DNA of 64,000 bases from Pedobacter psychroterrae. Its GTDB lineage: Bacteria > Bacteroidota > Bacteroidia > Sphingobacteriales > Sphingobacteriaceae. Each line of letters begins with the position of its first letter. The first letter of the stretch is position 1. The stretch is taken from contig NZ_SJSL01000002.1 in the NCBI RefSeq assembly GCF_004331695.1, forward strand, positions 310,001 to 374,000, in the 5' to 3' direction. The notes under the pieces are model-generated. The model saw nothing but the letters and a program-made list of their open reading frames with translations. It was not told the DNA's origin and did not search any database. Below are positions 1 through 7,652 of the stretch, in pieces. Both the position numbers and the translations under genes were made by a program.

Positions 1-684
1 AACCCAACCGGATATTTGTATGCTAAAGAAGAATTAGAAGCATTAAAGGCATTGTGCCTGAAGTATGACCTGTTCCTGTTCTCTGATGAGGCTTATCGCG
101 AGTTTTGCTATGATGGAAAAACGTTCATTTCACCTATGCACTTAGATGGCTTGGATGAAAATGTGGTTGTGCTGGATACAGTTTCCAAACGATACAGTGC
201 TTGTGGTGCAAGGTTGGGTTGTATCATCACGAAAAATAAAGAGGTGATCAAATCAGGATTAAAGTTTGCACAAGCAAGACTGAGCCCGGGTATGGTAGAG
301 CAAATAGCTGGAGCTGCAGCAGTAGATACTCCAGATAGCTATTTTGAGGCTGTGAATAAAGAATATACACTAAGAAGAAATACGCTTGTTAAAAGATTAA
401 ATGCCATTGAGGGCGTTTTTTGCCCGAATCCAGGTGGTGCATTTTATGTGGTTGCAAGATTGCCTATAGATGATGCCGATAAATTCTGTCAATGGATACT
501 AGAAAGTTTTGATTATGATGGAAGGACTGTCATGATGGCGCCTGCTACAGGATTTTATTCTACCGAAGGATCTGGGAAAAATGAAGTTAGGATGGCTTAT
601 GTGCTTAATATAGGCGACCTTAATGGTGCGATGGACTGTTTAGATATGGCTTTAAAGCAATATCCTGGTAGAATTATGGCATAA
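1..684 (+). CDS. Pyridoxal-phosphate aminotransferase class I/II, 3' part
   Basis: The reading frame is open from the first base, so the gene starts outside the window. The visible part begins with the NPTG motif, then SDEAY, whose Asp/Tyr contact the PLP ring, and VSKRYSACGARLG, which holds the Schiff-base lysine and the phosphate-binding arginine. This is the order of fold-type I aminotransferases of the aspartate aminotransferase group. About 228 residues of the usual 390-430 are present, ending at a TAA. The amino-acid substrate cannot be told from this part. The gene ends 45 bp before the tmRNA. An internal TTG at 16 should not be taken as the start. Confidence 0.88.
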   Translation, partial: NPTGYLYAKEELEALKALCLKYDLFLFSDEAYREFCYDGKTFISPMHLDGLDENVVVLDTVSKRYSACGARLGCIITKNKEVIKSGLKFAQARLSPGMVEQIAGAAAVDTPDSYFEAVNKEYTLRRNTLVKRLNAIEGVFCPNPGGAFYVVARLPIDDADKFCQWILESFDYDGRTVMMAPATGFYSTEGSGKNEVRMAYVLNIGDLNGAMDCLDMALKQYPGRIMA

Positions 685-690
685 TTTTAG

Positions 691-698
691 TACTTTTG
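691..698 (+). promoter_or_regulatory. -7 element, probable tmRNA promoter
   Basis: TACTTTTG matches the Bacteroidota -7 consensus TAnnTTTG. It lies 31 bp upstream of the mature tmRNA 5' end, which leaves room for a short leader removed by RNase P. No clear TTTG is seen at the -33 distance, so this is a partial match. Confidence 0.45.
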
Positions 699-729
699 TA
701 AAGTCAGCTGGATATGCTGATACTACAAT

Positions 730-1092
730 GGGGCCGTTTTGGATTTGACAGGGTGGCGCTGAGTATGTTAGCATGCAGTGCGTTGTACGGAGAGCACTTA
801 AAAGAGAACGTTCACACTTTGATTGGCGAAAATAACTACGCCTTAGCTGCCTAATTTAGAATTAGCTAGCTTTTGTCCCTCTGACTGCCGTGTTGTTAGG
901 TTAGAATATGGGGCATCGAAATAACGACGCTGGCAATTGTAAGGTGTGGTACAATTGTGAGATAAAGCACCTAAGGTGAACGGTAAGGTCGGTTTCCAGC
1001 CCGCCAGATCCCTACAATTAATTGGAAAATAAGCATGTAGAAGGCATAATTTATCACACGACTGGACAAGGGTTCGAACCCCTTCGGCTCCA
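730..1092 (+). ncRNA. ssrA: tmRNA (transfer-messenger RNA)
   Basis: The 5' end GGGGCCG (730-736) pairs with CGGCTCC (1085-1091) to make the tRNA-like acceptor stem, with one G-U pair. The start GGGGCCGTTTTGGATTTGAC and the T-arm GGTTCGAACCCC near the 3' end are typical of one-piece tmRNA. The tag frame reads GGC GAA AAT AAC TAC GCC TTA GCT GCC TAA (825-854), giving a tag ending ENNYALAA, a protease-recognised C-terminus. No CCA is encoded. The RNA rescues stalled ribosomes together with SmpB, which is encoded at 47685-48134. Reading frames over this stretch on the opposite strand are not genes. Confidence 0.97.
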
Positions 1093-1095
1093 CTT

Positions 1096-1125
1096 AACCC
1101 GCTCCCTATCAGAGCGGGTTTTTCT
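1096..1125 (+). terminator. Rho-independent terminator of tmRNA
   Basis: AACCCGCTC (1096-1104) pairs perfectly with GAGCGGGTT (1112-1120) around a 7-nt loop, followed by a T-rich tract. It lies directly after the tmRNA 3' end. Confidence 0.92.
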
Positions 1126-1224
1126 TTTGCAATGAAATATTTATCAATTACATAAGACAAATTGCCCTTGGTTGGTGCAGGTAGCTTTATTTTTTATAAA
1201 TTAGGAAATCAAAACTGTTTAACT

Positions 1225-2343
1225 ATGGATTCACGCAGAGACTTTTTACAAAAATTAGGATTGTCGGCAATTGCCCTGCCCCTGATACCGCTATCTGGAT
1301 TAGCCAGTAGTGTCGAAAATTTTGGAGAACGCTATGATGGTCCGGTTTTAAGGGTGGCCATTATGGGACTTGGTGGTTATGCAAACCGGGTTGCTGAGGC
1401 GATGCAGTCCTGTGTAAGGGCTAAGTTAGTTGGCGTAATCAGTGGTACACCAGGTAAAATTACCACCTGGCAGAGCAAGTTCAATATCCCTGAAAAGAAC
1501 TGTTATAATTATGAGAATTTCGATAAAATAAAAGACAATGCAGATATTGATGTGGTTTATGTAATAACTCCAAACGCGCTACATCATGATCAGGTAATCA
1601 GAGTTGCGAATGCAGGTAAGCATGTGATCTGTGAGAAACCGATGGCGCTAAATGCCAAAGAGGGAAAGGAAATGGTCGATGCCTGTAAGAAAAACAATGT
1701 GAAGCTATTGGTTGGATACAGAATGCATTTCGAACCCAAAACATTGGAAATTATCAAAATGAGAAAGAATGGTGATTTTGGGAAAGTAATGTTTTTTCAG
1801 GGCTTGTGTGGTTTTAAGATAGGTGATCCCTCCCAATGGCGCCTGAATAAGAAGCTGGCAGGTGGCGGTTCTTTAATGGATATCGGTATTTATGCAGTAA
1901 ACGGGGCAAGGTATATGGTAGGGGAAGAGCCAACATGGATTACTGCGCAGGAAACCAAGACAAACCCGGTGGTATTTAAAGAAGGAGTGGACGAGACCAT
2001 ACAATTTCAAATGGGTTTTCCGAGTGGGGCAGTAGCGTCATGTTTATCTACTTATAATATGAACTACCTCGATAAGTTCTTTTTAACGGGGGAGAAAGGA
2101 TTTGCCGAATTACAGCCTTCGACAGGCTACGGTCCAATAAAAGGCAGGACAAATAAAGGAGAACTCACACATCCGCACCTAACACACCAAACGGTTCAAA
2201 TGGATGAAATGGCACAGATTATTTTAGAAGGCAAGCAGCCTGTGGTCCCGGTAGACGGGGAAGAAGCAGTAAAAGATATGAAAATAATGGATGCGATTTA
2301 TCTGGCTGCCAGTACCGGCAAAAAGATAAATTTAAAAGGCTAG
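1225..2343 (+). CDS. Gfo/Idh/MocA family oxidoreductase with Tat-type signal
   Basis: A 372-residue NAD(P)-dependent sugar oxidoreductase of the glucose-fructose oxidoreductase family. The ATG at 1225 is chosen because it places SRRDFLQKLG, a twin-arginine signal, right at the N-terminus followed by a hydrophobic stretch; an in-frame TTG at 1162 would add residues unlike the family. A Rossmann region follows (VAIMGLGGYA), then CEKPMALN, the EKP motif with the catalytic-region lysine. The signal suggests folded export to the periplasm with bound cofactor. The next gene, a sugar kinase, starts 7 bp downstream, which suggests a shared role in sugar or sugar-acid use. The substrate is unknown. 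Confidence 0.85.
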   Translation: MDSRRDFLQKLGLSAIALPLIPLSGLASSVENFGERYDGPVLRVAIMGLGGYANRVAEAMQSCVRAKLVGVISGTPGKITTWQSKFNIPEKNCYNYENFDKIKDNADIDVVYVITPNALHHDQVIRVANAGKHVICEKPMALNAKEGKEMVDACKKNNVKLLVGYRMHFEPKTLEIIKMRKNGDFGKVMFFQGLCGFKIGDPSQWRLNKKLAGGGSLMDIGIYAVNGARYMVGEEPTWITAQETKTNPVVFKEGVDETIQFQMGFPSGAVASCLSTYNMNYLDKFFLTGEKGFAELQPSTGYGPIKGRTNKGELTHPHLTHQTVQMDEMAQIILEGKQPVVPVDGEEAVKDMKIMDAIYLAASTGKKINLKG

Positions 2344-2350
2344 CCCGTTA

Positions 2351-3832
2351 ATGAAATATGTTTTAGGTGTTGATATAGGAACAGGGAGTGTAAAGGCTGT
2401 AGCAGTAGATCTTCAAGGCAGGTCATTTGAAGTATGCCAGCATTATTATGACTATGATGTTCCGCAAGTGGGGTTTCATGAGCAAGATCCAGACGAGGTT
2501 TGGCAGGCTTTTATCGAAGCGATAAAGGAAATTGTTGCAAAAATAGGCGCCCAGCCTCTGGGGATTGGCTTAAGTAGCGCAATGCATAGTTTGATAGCGG
2601 TAGATAAAACTTGTAGCGCATTGGCCCCTATGATTACTTGGGCAGATAGCAGAAGTGCTGATATAGCTAAAAGATTACGCGCCTCTGAACAAGGTATAGC
2701 TATATACAAGGCAACAGGGACTCCTATCCATGCAATGTCTCCATTATGTAAGTTGATCTGGATCAGGGAAAATAATTATGAGCTTTTCGGAAATGCCTAT
2801 AAATTTATATCCATTAAAGAGTATATATGGTACAGGCTTTTTAATGAATTTAAAGTAGATGAATCCATCGCCTCTTGCACGGGATTGTATAATATTCATC
2901 AATATGCATGGCATAACGAGGCGCTTAGACTAGCTGGAATATCGGATCAGCAACTTTCAGACCCTGTGCCGACTAATTATACAAAATATTACGAAGGAAA
3001 GTTATTGGATTTTCTGCATGTGGGGGTACCGGTCATCATTGGTGCCAGTGACGGCTGTCTTGCCAATCTTGGTAGTATGGCCAATAAACCAGGTACAGCC
3101 GTTATGACAATAGGCACCAGTGGAGCAGTTAGGATAGCAAGTAATAGGCCATTGGAGGACATAAGTGCCATGACCTTTAGCTATATTCTTGATAAAAGTA
3201 CATTCATATGTGGCGGACCAATAAATAATGGTGGTATCGCTTTGCAATGGTGGTTGAAAAATCACGTGGTTCCTGGTCTGGAAGAGGAGGACTATGAGTA
3301 TGCATTAGCGCAGACAGCGGATGTTCCCGCAGGAAGTAATGGCCTGATTTTTTTGCCTTATCTTACCGGCGAGCGGGCTCCAATATGGGATAGTGAAAGT
3401 TGCGGGGTTTTTTTTGGGATCAGACTGCCTCATAATAACGCACATTTTTCTAAAGCAATATTGGAAGGGATCTGTTATGCTATGAATGATGTGCTGTTTG
3501 CAATGTCAGTCCATGATGTTTCTATAGCGCAAATTAATGTAAGCGGAGGTTTTATAAAATCTAAAGTGTGGTTACAGATGCTTGCAGATATCACCGGAAA
3601 AAAATTGGTAATCGTACATACTGAAGATGCTTCGACTATAGGCGCCACAATTATGGCGATGAAAGCATTGGGTATTATTAATGACTATCCAGTTTCAGGA
3701 AGTCAGGATTTGCAGATAATCCACCCTAATGAATCAAACTCAGCGTTTTATTCAAAGCGTTTCACCATCTTTAAGCGGCTTTATTTAGATCTGAAGGAAA
3801 CGATGCATGATTTTTATCAGATGAATAATTAA
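2351..3832 (+). CDS. gntK: FGGY-family carbohydrate kinase, probably gluconokinase
   Basis: 493 residues, the usual FGGY kinase length. The ATP-site start GVDIGTGSVKAV lies at the N-terminus. GASDGCLANLG carries the catalytic Asp, followed by AVMTIGTSGAVR, and NVSGGFIKSKVW is the second FGGY signature. The SDG-LxNLG / TIGTSGA combination resembles FGGY-type gluconokinases such as Bacillus GntK more than xylulokinase or glycerol kinase. It would phosphorylate gluconate or a related sugar acid in the cytoplasm. It lies in a tight run with the upstream oxidoreductase (7 bp) and the downstream phosphatase (16 bp). The exact sugar is inferred from family resemblance only. Confidence 0.8.
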   Translation: MKYVLGVDIGTGSVKAVAVDLQGRSFEVCQHYYDYDVPQVGFHEQDPDEVWQAFIEAIKEIVAKIGAQPLGIGLSSAMHSLIAVDKTCSALAPMITWADSRSADIAKRLRASEQGIAIYKATGTPIHAMSPLCKLIWIRENNYELFGNAYKFISIKEYIWYRLFNEFKVDESIASCTGLYNIHQYAWHNEALRLAGISDQQLSDPVPTNYTKYYEGKLLDFLHVGVPVIIGASDGCLANLGSMANKPGTAVMTIGTSGAVRIASNRPLEDISAMTFSYILDKSTFICGGPINNGGIALQWWLKNHVVPGLEEEDYEYALAQTADVPAGSNGLIFLPYLTGERAPIWDSESCGVFFGIRLPHNNAHFSKAILEGICYAMNDVLFAMSVHDVSIAQINVSGGFIKSKVWLQMLADITGKKLVIVHTEDASTIGATIMAMKALGIINDYPVSGSQDLQIIHPNESNSAFYSKRFTIFKRLYLDLKETMHDFYQMNN

Positions 3833-3848
3833 ATATATTGGCTTCTTT

Positions 3849-4358
3849 ATGAAAAGATATTTACGCGTAATTTTATTATTTTTAACGCTTCCTGCTGGTT
3901 TTGCGTATGCTCAAGATAGGCCCGTAACGGTTATTCTGCTACGCCATGCTGAAAAGGCAGACGATGGGACAAAAGACCCCCCGCTTTCCGTCAAAGGAGC
4001 GGGATTTTCCCAAAAACTAGCAGATATACTAAAGGAAACTAAAATTAACACAATCTATTCTACGGAGTATAAGCGAACTACACAGACCGTAACGCCCTTG
4101 GCAAAACAAAATGAACTTAGTATTATTAAATATAATCCGGATAATCCCAAAGAATTGCTGGAAAGAATTAAAAGATCAAGAGATAGAATAGTAGTGGTGG
4201 TAGGGCATTCAAATACAGTACAACTGGTTTTTAATTTATTGGTAAGCGAAACTCAAATACCGGCTTTAAGCGATGATGAATTTAGAAAGGTCTTCATCAT
4301 TTATAGCGATTTTAAAGAACCTTTAAATAGCAGATATATAAAATTGGACCTGAACTGA
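3849..4358 (+). CDS. Exported histidine phosphatase family protein (SixA/PGM-like)
   Basis: 169 residues. An N-terminal signal peptide (hydrophobic LLFLTLPAGFAYAQ) is followed by LLRHAEKAD, the RHxE phosphohistidine motif. The second-half motif VVGHSNT holds the second catalytic His, and YSTEYKRTTQT has the phosphate-binding Arg. It is a compact member of the branch-1 histidine phosphatases, probably periplasmic or lipid-anchored. The substrate is unknown. It is 5 bp upstream of the FNR-type regulator and probably co-transcribed with it. Confidence 0.82.
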   Translation: MKRYLRVILLFLTLPAGFAYAQDRPVTVILLRHAEKADDGTKDPPLSVKGAGFSQKLADILKETKINTIYSTEYKRTTQTVTPLAKQNELSIIKYNPDNPKELLERIKRSRDRIVVVVGHSNTVQLVFNLLVSETQIPALSDDEFRKVFIIYSDFKEPLNSRYIKLDLN

Positions 4359-4363
4359 CAATT

Positions 4364-5050
4364 ATGAAAAAGAGTGCTAAGGGTTGTGACTTGCAAAGTT
4401 GTTTCATGTGCCGGCTTTCTTTGAAAGAATGGCTTCCTGCAATTTCAGGACATAAAAAGAATTTTATTGCAAAAAAAGGTGAGGTGATTATCAGTGAAGG
4501 GGATGTGGTTAACGGTGTTTATTTTGTCATATCAGGTAATGTAAAAGTGCATAAACAATGGGGTGATAAAGAATTGATCTTGCGTTTTGCAAATAAAGGT
4601 GCAATATTCGGGCACAGGGGGATCAGCAGTACGACCTCTATTTACCCTATATCCGCTACAGCTTTAGAAACTACAGAGCTATGTTTTGTTGATATCGAAT
4701 TTTTCAAGACCACGGTAAAGGTAAACCACGAATTTGCATATAACTTACTCATGTTTTATGCCGATGAATTACATACTTCGGAAAAAAAGATGAGGGCGTT
4801 AGCGTTGATGTCTGTTAAAAGTAGGCTGGCTGCCGCTATTTTAGAACTTAAAGATCAGTTTGGGCAAACTGATGGAGGTTTTATTGACCTGACTTTAAGC
4901 CGTCAGGATCTTGCAGCTTTCACCGGGGCAACTTACGAAACGGTCTTTAGGACAATGAATGAATTGCTGGCAGAAAAGTTGATTATTGTAGATGGGAAAA
5001 AGATTGGTATTCATGATGAAGAGGGATTAAAAGAATTGAGCGTTAAATAA
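4364..5050 (+). CDS. FNR-type Crp/Fnr regulator with predicted [4Fe-4S] cysteines
   Basis: 228 residues: an N-terminal Cys-rich segment, a cyclic-nucleotide-binding-like beta roll (about 30-130) and a C-terminal winged HTH (about 145-220). Cysteines at 8, 13 and 16 plus Cys107 match the layout of E. coli FNR (20, 23, 29 and 122): the C16-C107 interval is 91 residues against 93, and ALETTELC aligns with FNR ALETSMVC around the fourth ligand. The recognition helix has ETVFR where FNR has ETISR, keeping the Glu and Arg that read the TTGAT half-site. It probably senses oxygen or nitric oxide. It sits between a phosphatase and mobA and faces the nitrate cluster, so nitrate or redox control is likely. 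That it binds a cluster and regulates those genes is inference. Confidence 0.85.
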   Translation: MKKSAKGCDLQSCFMCRLSLKEWLPAISGHKKNFIAKKGEVIISEGDVVNGVYFVISGNVKVHKQWGDKELILRFANKGAIFGHRGISSTTSIYPISATALETTELCFVDIEFFKTTVKVNHEFAYNLLMFYADELHTSEKKMRALALMSVKSRLAAAILELKDQFGQTDGGFIDLTLSRQDLAAFTGATYETVFRTMNELLAEKLIIVDGKKIGIHDEEGLKELSVK

Positions 5051-5061
5051 AATAAGATTAC

Positions 5062-5646
5062 ATGCTGGGAATCATTTTATGTGGGGGAAAAAGTTTGCGG
5101 ATGGGTGCTGATAAAGGCCTGATGAATTATAAGGATAAAATTTGGGCAGAGTCGGCAGCTGAAAAATTAAGTACCCTTGGTATTTCTTCAGTATTCTCTG
5201 TTAATTCAACTCAGCAACAGACATATGGAGCCTATTTCGGAAAAGAAAAACTAGTTGTCGATCAACCAAACCTTCGTATAAACGGCCCCTTACTTGGTGT
5301 GTTATCAGCACATTTGCTTAATGAGGACGAAGACTTGTTTCTGCTTGCCTGTGACCTGATATTGATGGACAGCAGGCTGCTTAAATTGCTTTTCAGTTCC
5401 TCTATCATGGATGATGCTTTTGATGTCTATATCTTTACCAAAAATGGTCAGCAGGAACCTTTGTGTGGTATTTATAAGTCGCAGGGCTTAAGAAAAATCA
5501 TGGATATGCTGCACAGCGCCGGCCTTGAAAAACATAGTATGAAATTTATCCTGAGTAAGTTGCATGTTTGTGAAACCGTCCTCGATGAGAAAGATTACCA
5601 GTACTTTATGAATTTTAATTCCCATTCTGAAATAAACGGACTATAA
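5062..5646 (+). CDS. mobA: Molybdenum cofactor guanylyltransferase
   Basis: 194 residues, typical MobA length. The N-terminus MLGIILCGGKSLRMGADKG is the GTP-binding nucleotidyltransferase signature (LxGGxSxRMGxDK). VVDQPNLRINGPLLGVLSA matches the region that holds the conserved GPLxGI motif, and LLACDLILM is the metal-binding Asp region. It joins GMP to molybdopterin to give the MGD form used by assimilatory nitrate reductase, encoded nearby on the other strand. It starts 11 bp after the FNR-type gene. Its 3' end overlaps the convergent rubredoxin gene by 6 bp. Confidence 0.92.
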   Translation: MLGIILCGGKSLRMGADKGLMNYKDKIWAESAAEKLSTLGISSVFSVNSTQQQTYGAYFGKEKLVVDQPNLRINGPLLGVLSAHLLNEDEDLFLLACDLILMDSRLLKLLFSSSIMDDAFDVYIFTKNGQQEPLCGIYKSQGLRKIMDMLHSAGLEKHSMKFILSKLHVCETVLDEKDYQYFMNFNSHSEINGL

Positions 5647-7122
5647 CAGCTGCAGTGCAGACTGATCAATTTTAGCAAAATTGCTTTTATTTTCTTCACA
5701 AAGGACACAACAATAATCTTCAGGTAGATCTTTAAATGGAGTGCCAGGATTAATGTTATGCTGAATTTCTCCAATAAGTTCGTTGTACACTGTTAGACAT
5801 GTGTTGCATTGATATAAGAAAGCAACGTCCTGAGGCCGGGACAGACCGGACTGAGCGCCATGATTTTGCTGACTGGATTGGATGGTATTCAACCGGTATT
5901 TATAGAACTTGAGAATGGAGCGTCTCACCTGTTCGGGAAGGATAAAGCGGGGATTGCTTCGACTAAATACCTCACCCGTCCGTTCGTTAGGGTTAAAATC
6001 TTTAGCGCACAAAATATCATAAACCGGGAATATCTTTAAACCTAAAAAATTTATCAAATGCCGTTTTTGAATGAGAATACTACTGAATACCTCGCTTTTT
6101 TTTCGTGTCTTAATGCCGAAACAGATGCCGAAAGTTCTAATGTCCTCATTGCTAAAATGATTCACAAGGAAATGTTTTAGCGCCAGACCTTCACCGCAGT
6201 TGTCCTCAACTTGGAAATTAAGCTCATTGGCGGCATGACGCATATTCAATTCAAATTCTTCGAGCAGTGTATTCCAGTGCTTTTTATCTTTTTCCTCAAT
6301 TCCTTTAATAATGATTGTTTTCCATGAGGTACAACAAAGTTGACCAAGCTTTGTATCCAGGCAGAGCTGGCATAATTTCTTTAAGAAAGCAACGCTGAAT
6401 AATTCATCCCGCCTATAGATACCCAGCCAGTACTTGTTGTCATAGCGGTTTAGGCCTTCATAGTAGGGCAGGTTGAAGGATGAGAGGGATACGGGTTTTT
6501 CAGCAGGTCTGAGAATGAAATTCTGCTGGTTTAGTAATGAGAAAAGTTCTTCACCTTTAGCGTCCTGATTGTCAATGAAAATAGCGGAATTGTCTTTGAT
6601 GATTTCCTCTAACGCTTTTGTCAGCTGTGCAATATGGTTGGTATAGCAAAGCTGGTCCCATTGATAGATCACATTGGTTTTAGGAAATCGAATAATCAAA
6701 TGCCAATAATGATCGGCCTGCGACGATGCAATCCAGTTAATGTTCCCAGTTAGCATAGGTGTGAAACTCTGGTTGCCATCACAAATATTGACTTTTGTTA
6801 GTGGTTTAAAGTCAATATTGTTCAGGATGTCTTTATAAACGCCTTCAGTGAGCCAGGTGTTACGGATAAATATCTCTTGGGCAGGGTAGGAGCTGATGAT
6901 GTTGGGATATTTATTAACATCGATCTCATGATCGATTCCAAGCTTATTCAATTCTCTGGTAAATAGAGGAATGTTATAGTTTGTAATGTCAATCAGTAAT
7001 TGCTGTCTCAGGCCAAAACGTACAAACCGTATGCCGACTTTAGTTGCTGCAACAAGGATGTTGTACAGGTTACCTGGAGATATGATTCCACCGGCAAAGT
7101 TGATGATGATGGTTTGCTGCAT
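5641..7122 (-). CDS. Rubredoxin-domain protein fused to a nitrite/sulfite reductase-like region
   Basis: 493 residues, the last gene of the nitrate cluster. The C-terminal 55 residues are a rubredoxin: YQCNTC, then GTPFKDLPEDYCCVLC, giving the two CxxC pairs that bind one iron. The first 70 residues (FAGGIISPGNLYNI, then VRFGLRQQLLID) look like a ferredoxin-like half domain of nitrite/sulfite reductases, and a second such stretch occurs near LCCTSWKTIIIKGI. The siroheme/4Fe-4S CX5C-CX3C pattern seen in NirB is missing, so this is not an active nitrite reductase. It probably carries electrons or acts as a scaffold for the neighbouring nitrate or nitrite reductase. It starts 2 bp after the preceding gene. 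Confidence 0.75.
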   Translation of the reverse strand: MQQTIIINFAGGIISPGNLYNILVAATKVGIRFVRFGLRQQLLIDITNYNIPLFTRELNKLGIDHEIDVNKYPNIISSYPAQEIFIRNTWLTEGVYKDILNNIDFKPLTKVNICDGNQSFTPMLTGNINWIASSQADHYWHLIIRFPKTNVIYQWDQLCYTNHIAQLTKALEEIIKDNSAIFIDNQDAKGEELFSLLNQQNFILRPAEKPVSLSSFNLPYYEGLNRYDNKYWLGIYRRDELFSVAFLKKLCQLCLDTKLGQLCCTSWKTIIIKGIEEKDKKHWNTLLEEFELNMRHAANELNFQVEDNCGEGLALKHFLVNHFSNEDIRTFGICFGIKTRKKSEVFSSILIQKRHLINFLGLKIFPVYDILCAKDFNPNERTGEVFSRSNPRFILPEQVRRSILKFYKYRLNTIQSSQQNHGAQSGLSRPQDVAFLYQCNTCLTVYNELIGEIQHNINPGTPFKDLPEDYCCVLCEENKSNFAKIDQSALQLL

Positions 7123-7124
7123 TT

Positions 7125-7631
7125 TTAATGGGTCAAGAGGCCAAATTCTGTTACTGCTTTTGGAAAGTTCTTGTTCTCATGTCCGGGTCTGCATAGTTTT
7201 AAAAGTGCAAAACGTTTAATGTCTGTTAGGTTTTGCCATTGGGATATTGAAATATTCAAATGTAATTCTTCAGATTTTTCGATAAGCATTGCAGGAATCT
7301 GCTGCAAATTTCTCCATGCCGGAAAGGGGTCAATAACAAGTTCGGTTGCTCCGCTATCCGTGTATTTTGCAATAAGTTCCATCAGGAACCGGCGATAGTA
7401 TTTTTTTTCTGCAATAGTAGTTGTTTTAATCAAAGCAAGTTCTATCCTTTCCTCAGGAAGAAATCTGCTCCAGGCAGACAGCTTCAATTTAATTCCGGTC
7501 TCGTCCATTTTAAAACGTACAATCATCGGAATGCACCGAACATTCTCTTCAATAAAATCTTCTTCGAACTTAAAGTATTCAATCCCTTTTACGTTTTTAA
7601 ATTCTGAAGGGCCAAGTTTTGCTTTCATCAT
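7125..7631 (-). CDS. Nitrate reductase-associated protein
   Basis: 168 residues, unknown biochemical role. FKFEEDF followed by RCIPMIVRFKMDETGIKLKL matches the conserved core of the family called nitrate reductase-associated protein (Pfam Nitr_red_assoc, known next to cyanobacterial narB). There is no signal peptide or membrane segment. Its position, 21 bp after the nitrate reductase gene and 2 bp before the rubredoxin fusion gene, agrees with a role in assembly or electron supply for the reductase. The family call rests on motif memory, not on a search. Confidence 0.75.
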   Translation of the reverse strand: MMKAKLGPSEFKNVKGIEYFKFEEDFIEENVRCIPMIVRFKMDETGIKLKLSAWSRFLPEERIELALIKTTTIAEKKYYRRFLMELIAKYTDSGATELVIDPFPAWRNLQQIPAMLIEKSEELHLNISISQWQNLTDIKRFALLKLCRPGHENKNFPKAVTEFGLLTH

Positions 7632-7652
7632 AATCTTTCAATTTAACAACTA

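Noticed and set aside
843..1160. 105-codon reading frame on the minus strand
   Set aside because: It lies over the tmRNA gene and its terminator; the RNA structure and tag frame explain the sequence.
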